Source: a bacterium
GTDB lineage: Bacteria > UBP14 > UBA6098 > JAFGQG01
Assembly: GCA_016935765.1 (NCBI GenBank)
Contig: JAFGQG010000137.1
Span: 1-63,716 of the forward strand
Direction of reading: 5' to 3'
Length of the DNA stretch: 63,716 bases
The notes beneath the pieces are model-generated. The model was given only the letters and a program-made list of their open reading frames with translations. It was not told where the DNA came from and did not search any database. Of the stretch, positions 55,718 to 63,716 are shown one piece after another. The translations under genes and the position numbers were made by a program. The stretch's first letter is position 1. Each line of letters starts with the position of its first letter.

Positions 55718-56749
55718 ATGAGTTATAAAGACGATTTGATAGAAATAATTGAAATATGCAGCTATGTCGATGAGAAAGCCGTGGAAATATATAGGGTTTT
55801 ATCACGGTCCGCGGAAGAAGAGGGGCTGAAAAAGTTTTGGGTGGAGATGTCCAAAGAAGAAGAGGAACACGTTTTTTACTGGGTAAAGCTTCTTGAAATG
55901 GCCCGTGACGGTATGATCCCGCAACTGTTCGACGAACCTGACAGAATAAAGGCGGATTTGGAAAATATAATTGCCAAAGTAGAGTCTATATTAAAAGAAA
56001 GTAAATGTAAGCCGGACGTTCAAACCTCTTTTATAATCGCCTACAGGGTGGAATTTTTTATGGCTTCTATAGCTTATGAAAGGTTATTTCAATTTCTTAA
56101 AGATGTAGAAGGGAAGTCGCCGACTGATCAGTATGAGGCTCATATAGAAAAATTCATTAAAGGGTTATCCGAGTACGGCAGGGTTACGCCAGAGCTTGAG
56201 ATGCTGAGTGATACCTTAAGCAGGTTATGGAGGGAGAACAAACACTTAACGGCGCAGAGCAGGAAGGATCCCCTTACGGGTGTACTGAATCGCCGGGGCT
56301 TTCTCGAACTCGCAACTCCGATCATTCACCTGGCAAAGAGAAAGGGTTATCTGGTTGCGGTCATGATCCTGGATGTTGATAAGTTCAAGAGGGTTAATGA
56401 TGAACTCGGTCACCTGGAAGGCGATAATATCCTGAAGCTTGTTGCTGAAACATTAAACCGAGCCGCCAGGAAATCTGATATCACAGGAAGGTATGGTGGA
56501 GACGAATTTGTTATGCTGCTTTATCAGGTCGATAAAGACAGCCTGTCCTCAATAGGCGAGAGAATCGTTAACGATTTTAGGGAAAGATACGAAGGGGAAT
56601 TCCCGGTTTCTGTCAGCGTGGGGATTTGTTATGGTTCCATCGAAGACACACCGGAGGAGAAACTTGAAAGAATGTTGGTCTGCGCGGATAATTTGATGTA
56701 CAGCGCAAAAGGTGACTCAAAAAACAAGATCAAGATAGGTAGTATTTAA
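55718..56749 (+). CDS. Ferritin-like domain fused to a GGDEF diguanylate cyclase
   Basis: The 343-residue product has two parts. Residues 1-165 form a four-helix region with rubrerythrin-like iron ligands: Glu in KAVEIYRVL, the E-x-x-H in KEEEEHVFYW and Glu in SIAYERLFQF. Residues 175-343 form a GGDEF domain with DPLTGVLNRRG at its start and RYGGDEFVML (about 260) as the intact active site, so it should make cyclic di-GMP. An RxxD inhibitory site is not obvious. A diiron-type input could sense oxygen or redox state, as hemerythrin-linked cyclases do; this is inference. AAGGAAGG precedes the ATG. The gene seems to stand alone, with no membrane helix. Confidence 0.82.
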   Translation: MSYKDDLIEIIEICSYVDEKAVEIYRVLSRSAEEEGLKKFWVEMSKEEEEHVFYWVKLLEMARDGMIPQLFDEPDRIKADLENIIAKVESILKESKCKPDVQTSFIIAYRVEFFMASIAYERLFQFLKDVEGKSPTDQYEAHIEKFIKGLSEYGRVTPELEMLSDTLSRLWRENKHLTAQSRKDPLTGVLNRRGFLELATPIIHLAKRKGYLVAVMILDVDKFKRVNDELGHLEGDNILKLVAETLNRAARKSDITGRYGGDEFVMLLYQVDKDSLSSIGERIVNDFRERYEGEFPVSVSVGICYGSIEDTPEEKLERMLVCADNLMYSAKGDSKNKIKIGSI

Positions 56750-56880
56750 CACCTAATGCGCATTTGCGGCATTGATTAGATGACTGCCCATCCTGCCTGA
56801 TCCTTTGGGTTTTATAATATTCAAATGAGTTGTGATATTTAAATACAACATTGTGGGATGATTAAACTCGACTTCGGCGA

Positions 56881-56912
56881 GATTTTGGGAGTTCCTTCCT
56901 GTAACTCCATGG
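56881..56912 (+). repeat. Dispersed hairpin element, copy 3
   Basis: GATTTTGGGAGTT, a loop, then GTAACTCCATGG. The GGAGTT/AACTCC stem and the ACTCCATG end match copies 1 and 2. A short CTCG/CGAG stem precedes it instead of the AATC/GATT stem. It lies between convergent genes and could help to end transcription. Confidence 0.7.
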
Positions 56913-56960
56913 ATGAATGGTAAATAAGTACAACAAGCAGTATATTGGTTTTCTTATTTT

Positions 56961-59180
56961 CTATTTCGCTGCCCCCAACTTTTCCAACTCTCTCTTAGCA
57001 TCTTCGTGGTTGGGGTCGAGCTCCAGGGTTTTAAGCAGGAAATCCTTCCCTTCTTTTTTGCGTCCAATCTTAAGCAGCGATACTCCCAGCATGTATGAAA
57101 GAATCGAATTTGTTGGATAGTTATTGAATCCTGCGCGGAAGGATTCAATGGCTTTCTCCTGGTTCCCCAAATTCATGTAGGACTGCCCGATATTTAAGTA
57201 CAAGTAAGGGTCTGAAAATCCCATTTTAAGAGCGGTTTCCAGTAACTCAACGCTTGACTTAAAATCCTTGTTATACATATAAGAAACAGCCAGGTTGTTG
57301 TAAACTCGCCACGCTTGGGGATTGAATTTTAGAGTTTCTTTATATGCCAGTATTGCTCTATCGAAATCGCCCAATCCATAATAGACGTCCGCAAGCATCA
57401 AGAGATATTTAAGTTCTGTTGGATTAATTTGCACGGCTTTTTCCAGGTACACGACACTTTTTTCCAATTCGCCCGTTGCTTTGTAATTTAGTCCAAGGTT
57501 ATAGAGTGAAACATGGAAATCGGGATCGATTTCAAGAGCCTTTTTGAATTCGGTTACTGCTTTTTCATAATTACCTTCTATAGCGTACTTGTTACCCAGT
57601 TCATTATGAGCGACCCTTATATTCATAAGCTGTCGTTCGTTCCCCGAAATGCTATAAGCTTTTTTCAAATACTTTAGCATTTTTTCGTATTCTAATTCAT
57701 AACTGTAATAGTTCCCAAGCTCTTCAAAGCCATATCCCCTCGCGTGCTTACTCCAATAAGGGGATTCAACGAGTTTGTTGAACCTCATTATTGAGAGATC
57801 CGTAAACGAGTTCAAAACTATCCATGGGACGGTATGCAGCGCAAGGCACAGGGCTATCATCACGCTTATTTCACGCAGCTTGATTGGCGGTAAGTTTTTA
57901 ATGATTATAAGCGCCAGGAAAGTTGCGGGAATTGCCGCGGCGGAGAAGAGATCCCAATCCCGGCTCATTCCCAGACTCGGGTATATGACGAACGCCAGGA
58001 GGAAATATGATATGAAACTTATGAAATAGAATATACTGTCTTTATTCCAAATTCTATTTTCAAGCCTCTTCACCGAGGCTATTAATGGCAGCGTTATGAA
58101 GATTACGGGCGCGATCAGGATATAAAGGTTGAAGACCTCCAGGAGATGCCCCGGGTGGAAAAGACCGTAGGGGATATCCTTCAAAGCAGTGTCGGGTTTA
58201 AGCTGTAAGATACCTCCACGAGTCCTGTGTTCCAGGAAAAGGGATATAAATCCCCTTCCGGTAAAGGTCCTGGCAAGGACGGTCAATATGATGAGGGGTA
58301 TAAGTGCTGCTGCAATGTTTAAAACAATCAGTAAAATGCGCTCTCTCTTCGATTCACACTCCATGAATTTAATTATAAAAAGGTAGAGTAATGGCGGCAA
58401 AACGACAACGCCGGTAACGTGTGTACACACAGCAAAGAATGCTATCAGGGTTACCCAGTGTATTGGCATGTTAGAGTTTAAAGACTTATAACCATAGAAG
58501 TGATATAGGGTTATAAGGAGTGCCAGAATCGTGTAATTCTCCGCATATCCGAAAAAAACTTGCACCGATCCCATGAGAAGAAGTGAAGAAAGGGTCAGGA
58601 TTTTTAACTCCCTCGAATCCGCGAAAATCTTGCAAAACCTTAGTACCACGTAGAAGAAAACAACCCCGCAAATTACGCTGACGATCGCAAAAGTAAGTTG
58701 TGTCGGGTTCTCCCTTATCATGCTTAATGTATTGTAAACAATGTGATGTATGAAGGTGTCGAAGGGTTCATGCACGGAGAACCTTTCTCCTCTGGCGAGG
58801 TCCTTTATCCTGAGGTAACCATCTCCAAGGAAAAAGGTACGCTGCCGCAGGAGCCACAAAACGGCGGAACCCACCAATGTTGCGAGTATAATTTTGACGG
58901 CTTTTGGAACTTTTTCCGTGAACTTGCCAAGTTTAACACAAGATGTATCCAGGTTATTGTAAAAAAAGCTGCCGAGTTTTGGCGAGAGGCTTATACCGGC
59001 TAATATAATAAAGACAATTTGCGCCCAGAATGGAAAGTATCTCCACTGGTCAGTTCCCCAAAGATTCGGAGTGCTCGAAAATATCGGTATAACATGAAGA
59101 ATATAGATTAATGATGTAACCGTGAACGTTCCCCAATAGGTAAACGTCAATGTGGTTCTGGAGTTAGTTGCATCGTCCAT
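56961..59180 (-). CDS. Multi-spanning membrane protein with C-terminal TPR repeats (GT-C-like)
   Basis: The 739-residue product has about twelve membrane helices over residues 1-470, with a loop containing GDGYLRIKD and HEPFDTFIHH that recalls GT-C glycosyltransferases. It is followed by seven or eight TPR units (such as GNYEKAVTEFKKALEIDPDF and GDFDRAILAYKETLKFNPQA) to the end. This order (membrane part, then TPRs) resembles TMTC-type O-mannosyltransferases and many uncharacterised bacterial proteins of candidate phyla. The role may be in surface glycosylation. It lies 60 bases downstream of the GMP synthase gene on the same strand, so the two are probably one transcript. Confidence 0.7.
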   Translation of the reverse strand: MDDATNSRTTLTFTYWGTFTVTSLIYILHVIPIFSSTPNLWGTDQWRYFPFWAQIVFIILAGISLSPKLGSFFYNNLDTSCVKLGKFTEKVPKAVKIILATLVGSAVLWLLRQRTFFLGDGYLRIKDLARGERFSVHEPFDTFIHHIVYNTLSMIRENPTQLTFAIVSVICGVVFFYVVLRFCKIFADSRELKILTLSSLLLMGSVQVFFGYAENYTILALLITLYHFYGYKSLNSNMPIHWVTLIAFFAVCTHVTGVVVLPPLLYLFIIKFMECESKRERILLIVLNIAAALIPLIILTVLARTFTGRGFISLFLEHRTRGGILQLKPDTALKDIPYGLFHPGHLLEVFNLYILIAPVIFITLPLIASVKRLENRIWNKDSIFYFISFISYFLLAFVIYPSLGMSRDWDLFSAAAIPATFLALIIIKNLPPIKLREISVMIALCLALHTVPWIVLNSFTDLSIMRFNKLVESPYWSKHARGYGFEELGNYYSYELEYEKMLKYLKKAYSISGNERQLMNIRVAHNELGNKYAIEGNYEKAVTEFKKALEIDPDFHVSLYNLGLNYKATGELEKSVVYLEKAVQINPTELKYLLMLADVYYGLGDFDRAILAYKETLKFNPQAWRVYNNLAVSYMYNKDFKSSVELLETALKMGFSDPYLYLNIGQSYMNLGNQEKAIESFRAGFNNYPTNSILSYMLGVSLLKIGRKKEGKDFLLKTLELDPNHEDAKRELEKLGAAK

Positions 59181-59240
59181 TATGTTTTTATATGTGCAGA
59201 AACGTGCGGGTTTTATTTTGCATTTTTCGATATTGTCAGA

Positions 59241-60206
59241 TCAAACGACCTCTATCGTAGAAGGGGGCTTCTTGGTTATATTGTACGTAACGCTGACGAC
59301 TCCGGGAACCTCCGTGGTGATCCTGTCAGCCAACCTTTCCATTTTTTCGTAGGGGAGTCTTGTTGGTGAAGCGATTTTAGCGTCCTTGCTTTCCCAGCAC
59401 CTCACCTCTATCTGCAGCCCGAAATCGCGCTTCCCGTCCCTTATTCCGGTAACCCTGTCCTGGTGAAGCACTGCCAGGTATTGAAATGCGCCCGTTGCTT
59501 GAAGCTCGTTTTCAATAATGACCGTAGCTTTTCTTACGGTATCGATCCTTTCAGGAGTTACTTCGCCTATTATTCTTGTCGCCAGTGCTGGTCCAGGGAA
59601 AGGCGGTCTATTGTATATTTCCTCGGGTAATCCAAGATGCTTGGAAAGTACCCTGATAGCAGATTTCCTCAGCCTTATCAGCGGCTCTATCACTCTGTAG
59701 CCGAACTGCTTCTCTGTGTTTATGCCTAACTGCTCGAGAATATTATGCTGTCTCTTGATCCCCGCAACGGTTTCCTCTACGTCGGTGTAGTTCGTTCCCT
59801 GAAGCAGAAATTTCGCGCTGCTATCCCTGACCAGTTTCCCGAAAACATCCTTATAGAAAGTCTGAGTTATGGCTTCTCTCTTTTCCTCGGGATCGGTTAA
59901 TCCGCTGAGAGCTCCAAAGAACTGCTCTTTCACGTCGATTATTTCTACGTTTACCCCAAGCGCTCTGAATAGCTTAACCACCTTTTCGGGTTCGTCCTGC
60001 CTCATCAAACCGTTCTCTATGAAATATGTCTTGAGTCTGTTACCCAGGGCTTTATGACCCAGCATGGTGACCGCGGATGAATCAACTCCTCCGGAAAGAG
60101 CGTTAATAGCTAATCCTTTTCCCACCGTCTTTGATATGTCTGCTACCTGGCTCTCAATGAACTCAGTAGAGTTAAACTCCTCAAACTTTATCTCTTTCAA
60201 ATCCAT
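59241..60206 (-). CDS. guaA: GMP synthase ATP-pyrophosphatase subunit (stand-alone)
   Basis: The 321-residue protein contains only the ATP-pyrophosphatase and dimerisation domains. SGGVDSS at residues 38-44 is the PP-loop. LLQGTNYTDVEET, RPPFPGPALATRI and the final TYNITKKPPSTIE are family motifs. It makes GMP from XMP, ATP and ammonia or glutamine-derived nitrogen in the cytoplasm. The glutamine amidotransferase domain normally fused in bacteria is absent, as in the two-subunit archaeal enzyme, so a separate subunit must be elsewhere or free ammonia is used. The last residues (EVV instead of EWE) differ from the usual end. A good promoter lies upstream. Confidence 0.92.
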   Translation of the reverse strand: MDLKEIKFEEFNSTEFIESQVADISKTVGKGLAINALSGGVDSSAVTMLGHKALGNRLKTYFIENGLMRQDEPEKVVKLFRALGVNVEIIDVKEQFFGALSGLTDPEEKREAITQTFYKDVFGKLVRDSSAKFLLQGTNYTDVEETVAGIKRQHNILEQLGINTEKQFGYRVIEPLIRLRKSAIRVLSKHLGLPEEIYNRPPFPGPALATRIIGEVTPERIDTVRKATVIIENELQATGAFQYLAVLHQDRVTGIRDGKRDFGLQIEVRCWESKDAKIASPTRLPYEKMERLADRITTEVPGVVSVTYNITKKPPSTIEVV

Positions 60207-60267
60207 CTCTATTTCCTTTCATTTTATACTAATTGGTTAAGGTTCTAATAAATTACCGGATTGTTTA

Positions 60268-60295
60268 ATTATAATCGATTTCTTAAAAAAGTCAA
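60268..60295 (-). promoter_or_regulatory. Putative sigma70 promoter of the GMP synthase gene
   Basis: On the minus strand TTGACT, 16 bases, then TATAAT, about 55 bases before the start codon. No riboswitch-like fold was recognised in the leader. Confidence 0.6.
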
Positions 60296-60511
60296 CCTAA
60301 AGATTAAGCTATGAAAATATGACGGTCGCCAGAAACCAGATTATTTATAAATATTTGCGCAGTTTAAACTCAATTTTTTCACGAGGTTTTGAATGAAAAG
60401 CCATAAAAAATTAATGTTATGGTTGATTATCGAAACGGAAATGATATTTTAATTAGCAGGAAAATAAAGAGGTTCCTGGTCGAAGTTGCCGCCTCTTTGT
60501 ATCGAATAAAA

Positions 60512-61747
60512 ATGAAAAAAGTCATCGAGTACATTTTGCCTTTTCTGATTTCGATTATAGCTTTGAGTGGCTGCTCGTCTCCAAAAACGGAGGGTTTCAA
60601 ACTTGTGACCGAAGTGTATGAGCCCACTCACAGGGCAGAACAGGGTTTGATCTTGCTTGGAGAAAACCAGGTCCACACTACTGCTACAGCCAGGTCCATC
60701 GGGAACGCGAGTAGTATAATCGTTCTAGCGGAACCTGCAAACGCTGTTTTTTTGAATCCTGCCGGGCTTGTTGGTATGGACGAATTGAAAACGTCAGGTG
60801 GATTCGCAATAAAAAAGATTACATCGAGCGTTGATATGGCGGGACAGGATACGGCGAGAGCCTCTTATGGAACGACCACATTCAACTTGCCCGTTGCTTT
60901 CGCCGCGGGATTATGTGGGAAATTAAAAGGTAAATTGCACGCTGGGATATCGGTGCATTCGGTCAGAGATTTTAACTTCGATCATGAGATAGTCCATTAT
61001 GAAGAGAATGGCAGCCTTGAGATTTACCGCTATAATTATGAGTCAACTGGTGAATTAAGGGCTGTTTCTGCAGGATTCGGGTATGGAGAAAAATCCAGTT
61101 GGTCCTTTGGTTTCTATGCTTCCTATCTCTTTGGCAGCGCCAGCTCGAACTACATTCTAAGCGATACGGCAAGCGTTACCGGATACAGCCAGCAGGGCGG
61201 AACCGCGGAGTTGACCGGTTACGGTTTTGGGGGAAGTGTTCAATACTCATTCGTTCCTGACACAGTTTCGGATTTCGACTATTCGATCGCGATGAGATTC
61301 ACCCCGGGAGATTGGCTGAGCGCCGGTTGCAAAAACCCGTACTTCGCGCCTGATGCACACGGTCAATTCGATCTGCACTACCCGGCAGAATTAGTGACCG
61401 CTCTTCTCATGCAGAACGACATCCTTAAAATCGGCTTTCAAATAGGGGCGACCCTTCCACCGGGTGAATACATCAGCGGGTATGACAACGATGAGGTCTC
61501 TGCGGTCCTGGAACCGGAGTGGATATTGGGGACTGCCTTTGAAACCCGCAGGGGGAAAGTCCTCGGTAGAATGGGGCTTTCGTATTACGACTCGAATTTT
61601 CTAATTGGATTCGGTTCGAGCAGCGTGGTCCCCAGTCTGGGCAGCTTCGATATCGGTTTCGGTATCGGTGGAGGAAACGGCGAATTCGTGGTGGTGTTCG
61701 GTTTTAGCGCCCAGGTCGGAAAGGAAAATGAAGATAGCTTAAATTGA
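60512..61747 (+). CDS. PorV/UPF0164-like outer-membrane beta-barrel lipoprotein
   Basis: From the ATG at 60512 the product has a lipoprotein signal (MKKVIEYILPFLISIIALSGC, lipidated Cys in LSGC). A longer frame opens at 60419 but would bury the signal. After ~50 residues comes AEPANAVFLNPAGLVGMDEL, close to the start motif of PorV/UPF0164-type barrels. Alternating beta-strands follow to the end (AAGLCGKLKGKLHAGISVH, SSWSFGFYASYLFG). PorV proteins help type IX export. Other sorting-domain proteins in the window make a transport role plausible, but the link is inference and no other T9SS gene is present here. Confidence 0.68.
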   Translation: MKKVIEYILPFLISIIALSGCSSPKTEGFKLVTEVYEPTHRAEQGLILLGENQVHTTATARSIGNASSIIVLAEPANAVFLNPAGLVGMDELKTSGGFAIKKITSSVDMAGQDTARASYGTTTFNLPVAFAAGLCGKLKGKLHAGISVHSVRDFNFDHEIVHYEENGSLEIYRYNYESTGELRAVSAGFGYGEKSSWSFGFYASYLFGSASSNYILSDTASVTGYSQQGGTAELTGYGFGGSVQYSFVPDTVSDFDYSIAMRFTPGDWLSAGCKNPYFAPDAHGQFDLHYPAELVTALLMQNDILKIGFQIGATLPPGEYISGYDNDEVSAVLEPEWILGTAFETRRGKVLGRMGLSYYDSNFLIGFGSSSVVPSLGSFDIGFGIGGGNGEFVVVFGFSAQVGKENEDSLN

Positions 61748-61843
61748 ACCATTAAATAAATTGGTTTCATGTATAGATTAGTTGTAAAAAATGATACGAA
61801 TGATTATTGTAGATAAAATGAATACTATGAATCGAGGAGAAAA

Positions 61844-62389
61844 ATGAGTAATTCAAAAGCTTTTAAGGTTCTTATAGTAATCCAAATATTAATGCTTTTT
61901 ACGAGTTTTTGGGGGATTCGGGAAGCTTTTAGTGCCGATAAGAACTACGTGCTTACTCGAACCCTGATAGAGGCGCAACTCATGCCGAACGGCGAAATGG
62001 AGGTCACGGAATGGCGGACCTACAATTTTATCGGAGTGTTCAGTTATGCTTACAGAGAAATGCCAATATCAGGCAAGGTGAAGTTTTCCGGATTTCAGGT
62101 GCTCGAAAACGGGATCCCCTACGAGCTTTCCAATAGTGAGAAACCCGGGTCATACCAGCTTACCCGCAAAGATGAAAGCATGGAGATCAAATGGTACTAT
62201 TCTGCGAGAAATGAATCCAGGACTTTTGAATTCAGGTATAAAGCCTTGAACGCTGTTCAGGGTTACCAGGATGCTGCTGTTTTATATTACAAGTTCATCA
62301 GCGAGGAATGGAGTAAACCGAACCATAACGTTGAGATAAGTATAAAGCCGCCGTCAAGTGTCGAGAGGGAGCAGATCAATGAGTGGTGA
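61844..62389 (+). CDS. DUF2207 protein, N-terminal part (gene cut by in-frame TGA)
   Basis: The product starts with a signal peptide (MSNSKAFKVLIVIQILMLFT, ending near EAFS). The extracytoplasmic DUF2207 domain follows (VLTRTLIEAQLMPNGEMEV ... YAYREMPISG). It stops at TGA (62387-62389) right after REQINEW. The next codons, in the same frame, read HGPLWGESRIESDG, the normal continuation of DUF2207. The whole gene therefore spans 61844-63691 and encodes one protein of about 615 residues with a single stop inside. Either the gene is inactivated, the stop is suppressed, or there is a base-call error. GGAG precedes the ATG. Confidence 0.85.
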   Translation: MSNSKAFKVLIVIQILMLFTSFWGIREAFSADKNYVLTRTLIEAQLMPNGEMEVTEWRTYNFIGVFSYAYREMPISGKVKFSGFQVLENGIPYELSNSEKPGSYQLTRKDESMEIKWYYSARNESRTFEFRYKALNAVQGYQDAAVLYYKFISEEWSKPNHNVEISIKPPSSVEREQINEW

Positions 62390-62398
62390 CATGGACCT

Positions 62399-63691
62399 TT
62401 GTGGGGAGAGTCGCGAATAGAGAGCGATGGTACAATAGTAGCCACCTGTGAAAAGGTTCCAGCCCACGAGTATTTCGAGGTAAGAGCCCTTTATCCGCCG
62501 GAGATTTTCACGGGTATCTCACGGAGTTCGAAGATGGTCAGGGAGGAGATAATGGAGGAAGAGGCCGGGTGGGCTGAGGAGGCGAATTTGAGGCGGAAAA
62601 GAGCGTGCGAGCGAGCTAGTGCCCTTCAAAATAGAATGGAGCATGGGAAATGGGTCGTAATTGCAGTTGCTGCTCTTGGTTTAATCGTTTGGTTTGCGTT
62701 ATACAGAAAATATGGCAGCAGACCCCAATTGCCTCCACCCGTTGAAATGGCTTATGACATACCGTCTCACACTCCTCCTGCCTTAGTGGAATATTTGCTG
62801 AATTTCAGAACGGTTGTAGGGGGAGCGCTCATCGGCACGATGTTCGACCTCGCGAAGCGCGGCTTCCTTACCATGAGAGAAGAGAAGGAAGAAAAGAAAA
62901 ATTTGTTCGGAAAGCTAAAAAAAGTCAGCCGGTATTACTGGGACCTCGACAGGGAGCATTTAGAAAACCATTCCGGGGACTTGCTTGGATTCGAGAGAAA
63001 GCTGATCGATTTTATTTTCGAAGAGATCGCAGAGGGTCACGACTCCTTAAACCTCGAGAAGATGAAGAAGAAGCGGAGAAAGTTCGTGAAATTTTTCTCT
63101 AAGTGGCGGCTGGAGGTTAAAGCAGAAGCGGATTCGAAGGGGTGGTATGATAAGAGAAGTACGAGGGGTATGCTTTATTCGGTTGCGGTCAGTATTATCA
63201 TGTTATTTTTAACTGGGGTTGGTATATACTTAGTGCGTCAATGGGCTATGGTTATTGGAGGCGCGGCGATAATAGTCTTGATATTGTCATTTTTCATTCA
63301 GCACCGGACTTTTGAGGGGGAGCTGCTTGCCCGGCGGTGGAAAGCCTTGCGAAAATACCTGGTCAAGCATCATTTCAGGAACGCTGACCGGAGCAATTTG
63401 CTGAATAACCTGGGCGACTATTTTGTCTATGGGGCTGTGCTGGGAGTAACGCAGAAGATTTATAAGGAGCTTGCAGCCTTCATACCCGCGGACAATTATC
63501 GCGGTTATGTTCCGTGGTACGTATATCATGGCGACGCCGGAGAGGCTTTTTCTCCGGAGGCTTTCAGCGCCGCGTTTTCCAGCATGATAGCGACGACCTC
63601 TTCGAGCATGAGTTCTGCGTCGGGTTCTGGTGGCGGAGCGTCAGGCGGTGGCGGTGGCGGCGCAAGCAGCGGGGGCGGCGGCGCGGGATAA
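62399..63691 (+). CDS. DUF2207 protein, C-terminal part (gene cut by in-frame TGA)
   Basis: This is the same reading frame as the upstream part, separated only by the TGA at 62387-62389. The TTG at 62399 is unlikely to be a real start and has no ribosome site. The sequence completes the DUF2207 pattern: the end of the outer domain (HEYFEVRALYPPEIF), a membrane helix (VVIAVAALGLIVWFAL), a cytoplasmic domain with TPPALVEYLLNFR and GGALIGTMFDLAKRGFL, two more helices, and a Gly/Ser-rich tail (SGGGASGGGGGGASSGGG). The family is a widespread membrane protein of unknown function. The intact far end argues that the break is recent or not real. Confidence 0.85.
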   Translation: MWGESRIESDGTIVATCEKVPAHEYFEVRALYPPEIFTGISRSSKMVREEIMEEEAGWAEEANLRRKRACERASALQNRMEHGKWVVIAVAALGLIVWFALYRKYGSRPQLPPPVEMAYDIPSHTPPALVEYLLNFRTVVGGALIGTMFDLAKRGFLTMREEKEEKKNLFGKLKKVSRYYWDLDREHLENHSGDLLGFERKLIDFIFEEIAEGHDSLNLEKMKKKRRKFVKFFSKWRLEVKAEADSKGWYDKRSTRGMLYSVAVSIIMLFLTGVGIYLVRQWAMVIGGAAIIVLILSFFIQHRTFEGELLARRWKALRKYLVKHHFRNADRSNLLNNLGDYFVYGAVLGVTQKIYKELAAFIPADNYRGYVPWYVYHGDAGEAFSPEAFSAAFSSMIATTSSSMSSASGSGGGASGGGGGGASSGGGGAG

Positions 63692-63716
63692 AATTCCCAT
63701 CTTTTAATCTGTGAAA

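Noticed and set aside
62387..62389. Selenocysteine at the in-frame TGA of the DUF2207 gene
   Set aside because: I saw no clear SECIS-like hairpin right after the TGA, the family has no known selenocysteine there, and no selenoprotein genes are in the window.

Overview
The window looks like chromosomal DNA from an uncultured bacterium of an FCB-like or neighbouring candidate lineage (Cloacimonadota/WOR-3/TA06-type). The lineage call is inference. It rests on several exported proteins that end in FlgD-like/T9SS-like sorting domains (YPNPFNG-type, and one PFTPNGDGFND-type gliding-associated tail), on FG-GAP and TPR surface proteins, on a PorV-like barrel lipoprotein, and on a mix of AGGAG-type ribosome sites, GTG/TTG starts and TTGAC(A/T)-17-TATAAT-like promoters. 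TGA is used as a normal stop, so the code looks standard. No rRNA, tRNA or CRISPR array was recognised.

Layout. 1-474: tandem and hairpin repeats. 475-12816 (minus): one giant exported protein of 4113 residues built from about 18 paired Ig-like repeats. 13.0-25.2 kb: mostly housekeeping genes on the plus strand: DUF456 (minus), beta-CASP metallo-beta-lactamase, DUF1846, an exported four-helix membrane protein, a GT39-like glycosyltransferase, thymidylate kinase, a C-terminal processing protease, then PTS-IIA, a PII-like protein and a cation/proton antiporter. 25247-25558 is an AT-rich gap with DnaA-box-like 9-mers at an apparent strand-composition switch, a candidate replication origin. 25.6-36.6 kb: an FG-GAP protein (minus), a TPR lipoprotein, PriA, two tandem secreted nitrilase-fold proteins and a further secreted sorting-domain protein.

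36.9-52.2 kb is an AT-rich accessory (defence) island. A DprA-like Rossmann protein, a one-chain nuclease-methyltransferase (type IIG-like) and an ABC-ATPase/TOPRIM protein (OLD or fused-PARIS-like) are tightly packed. They are followed by a decayed 3' end of a second methyltransferase, then an unusual winged-helix/PIN/coiled-coil/three-helix membrane protein, an AlbA_2 (Schlafen-like) regulator, a SNF2-family helicase, and a Fic protein between direct repeats. The gaps here are full of palindromes, 53-bp-spaced hairpins and gene debris. The best candidates for something undescribed are the DprA/RM/TOPRIM cluster and the membrane-anchored PIN protein beside it.

52.3-63.7 kb returns to surface and housekeeping genes: an alpha/beta-hydrolase-like sorting-domain protein, a DUF5678/retropepsin pair behind a perfect consensus promoter, a ferritin-like/GGDEF fusion, a TPR membrane protein, a stand-alone GMP synthase ATP-pyrophosphatase subunit, a PorV-like lipoprotein, and a DUF2207 gene cut by one in-frame TGA.
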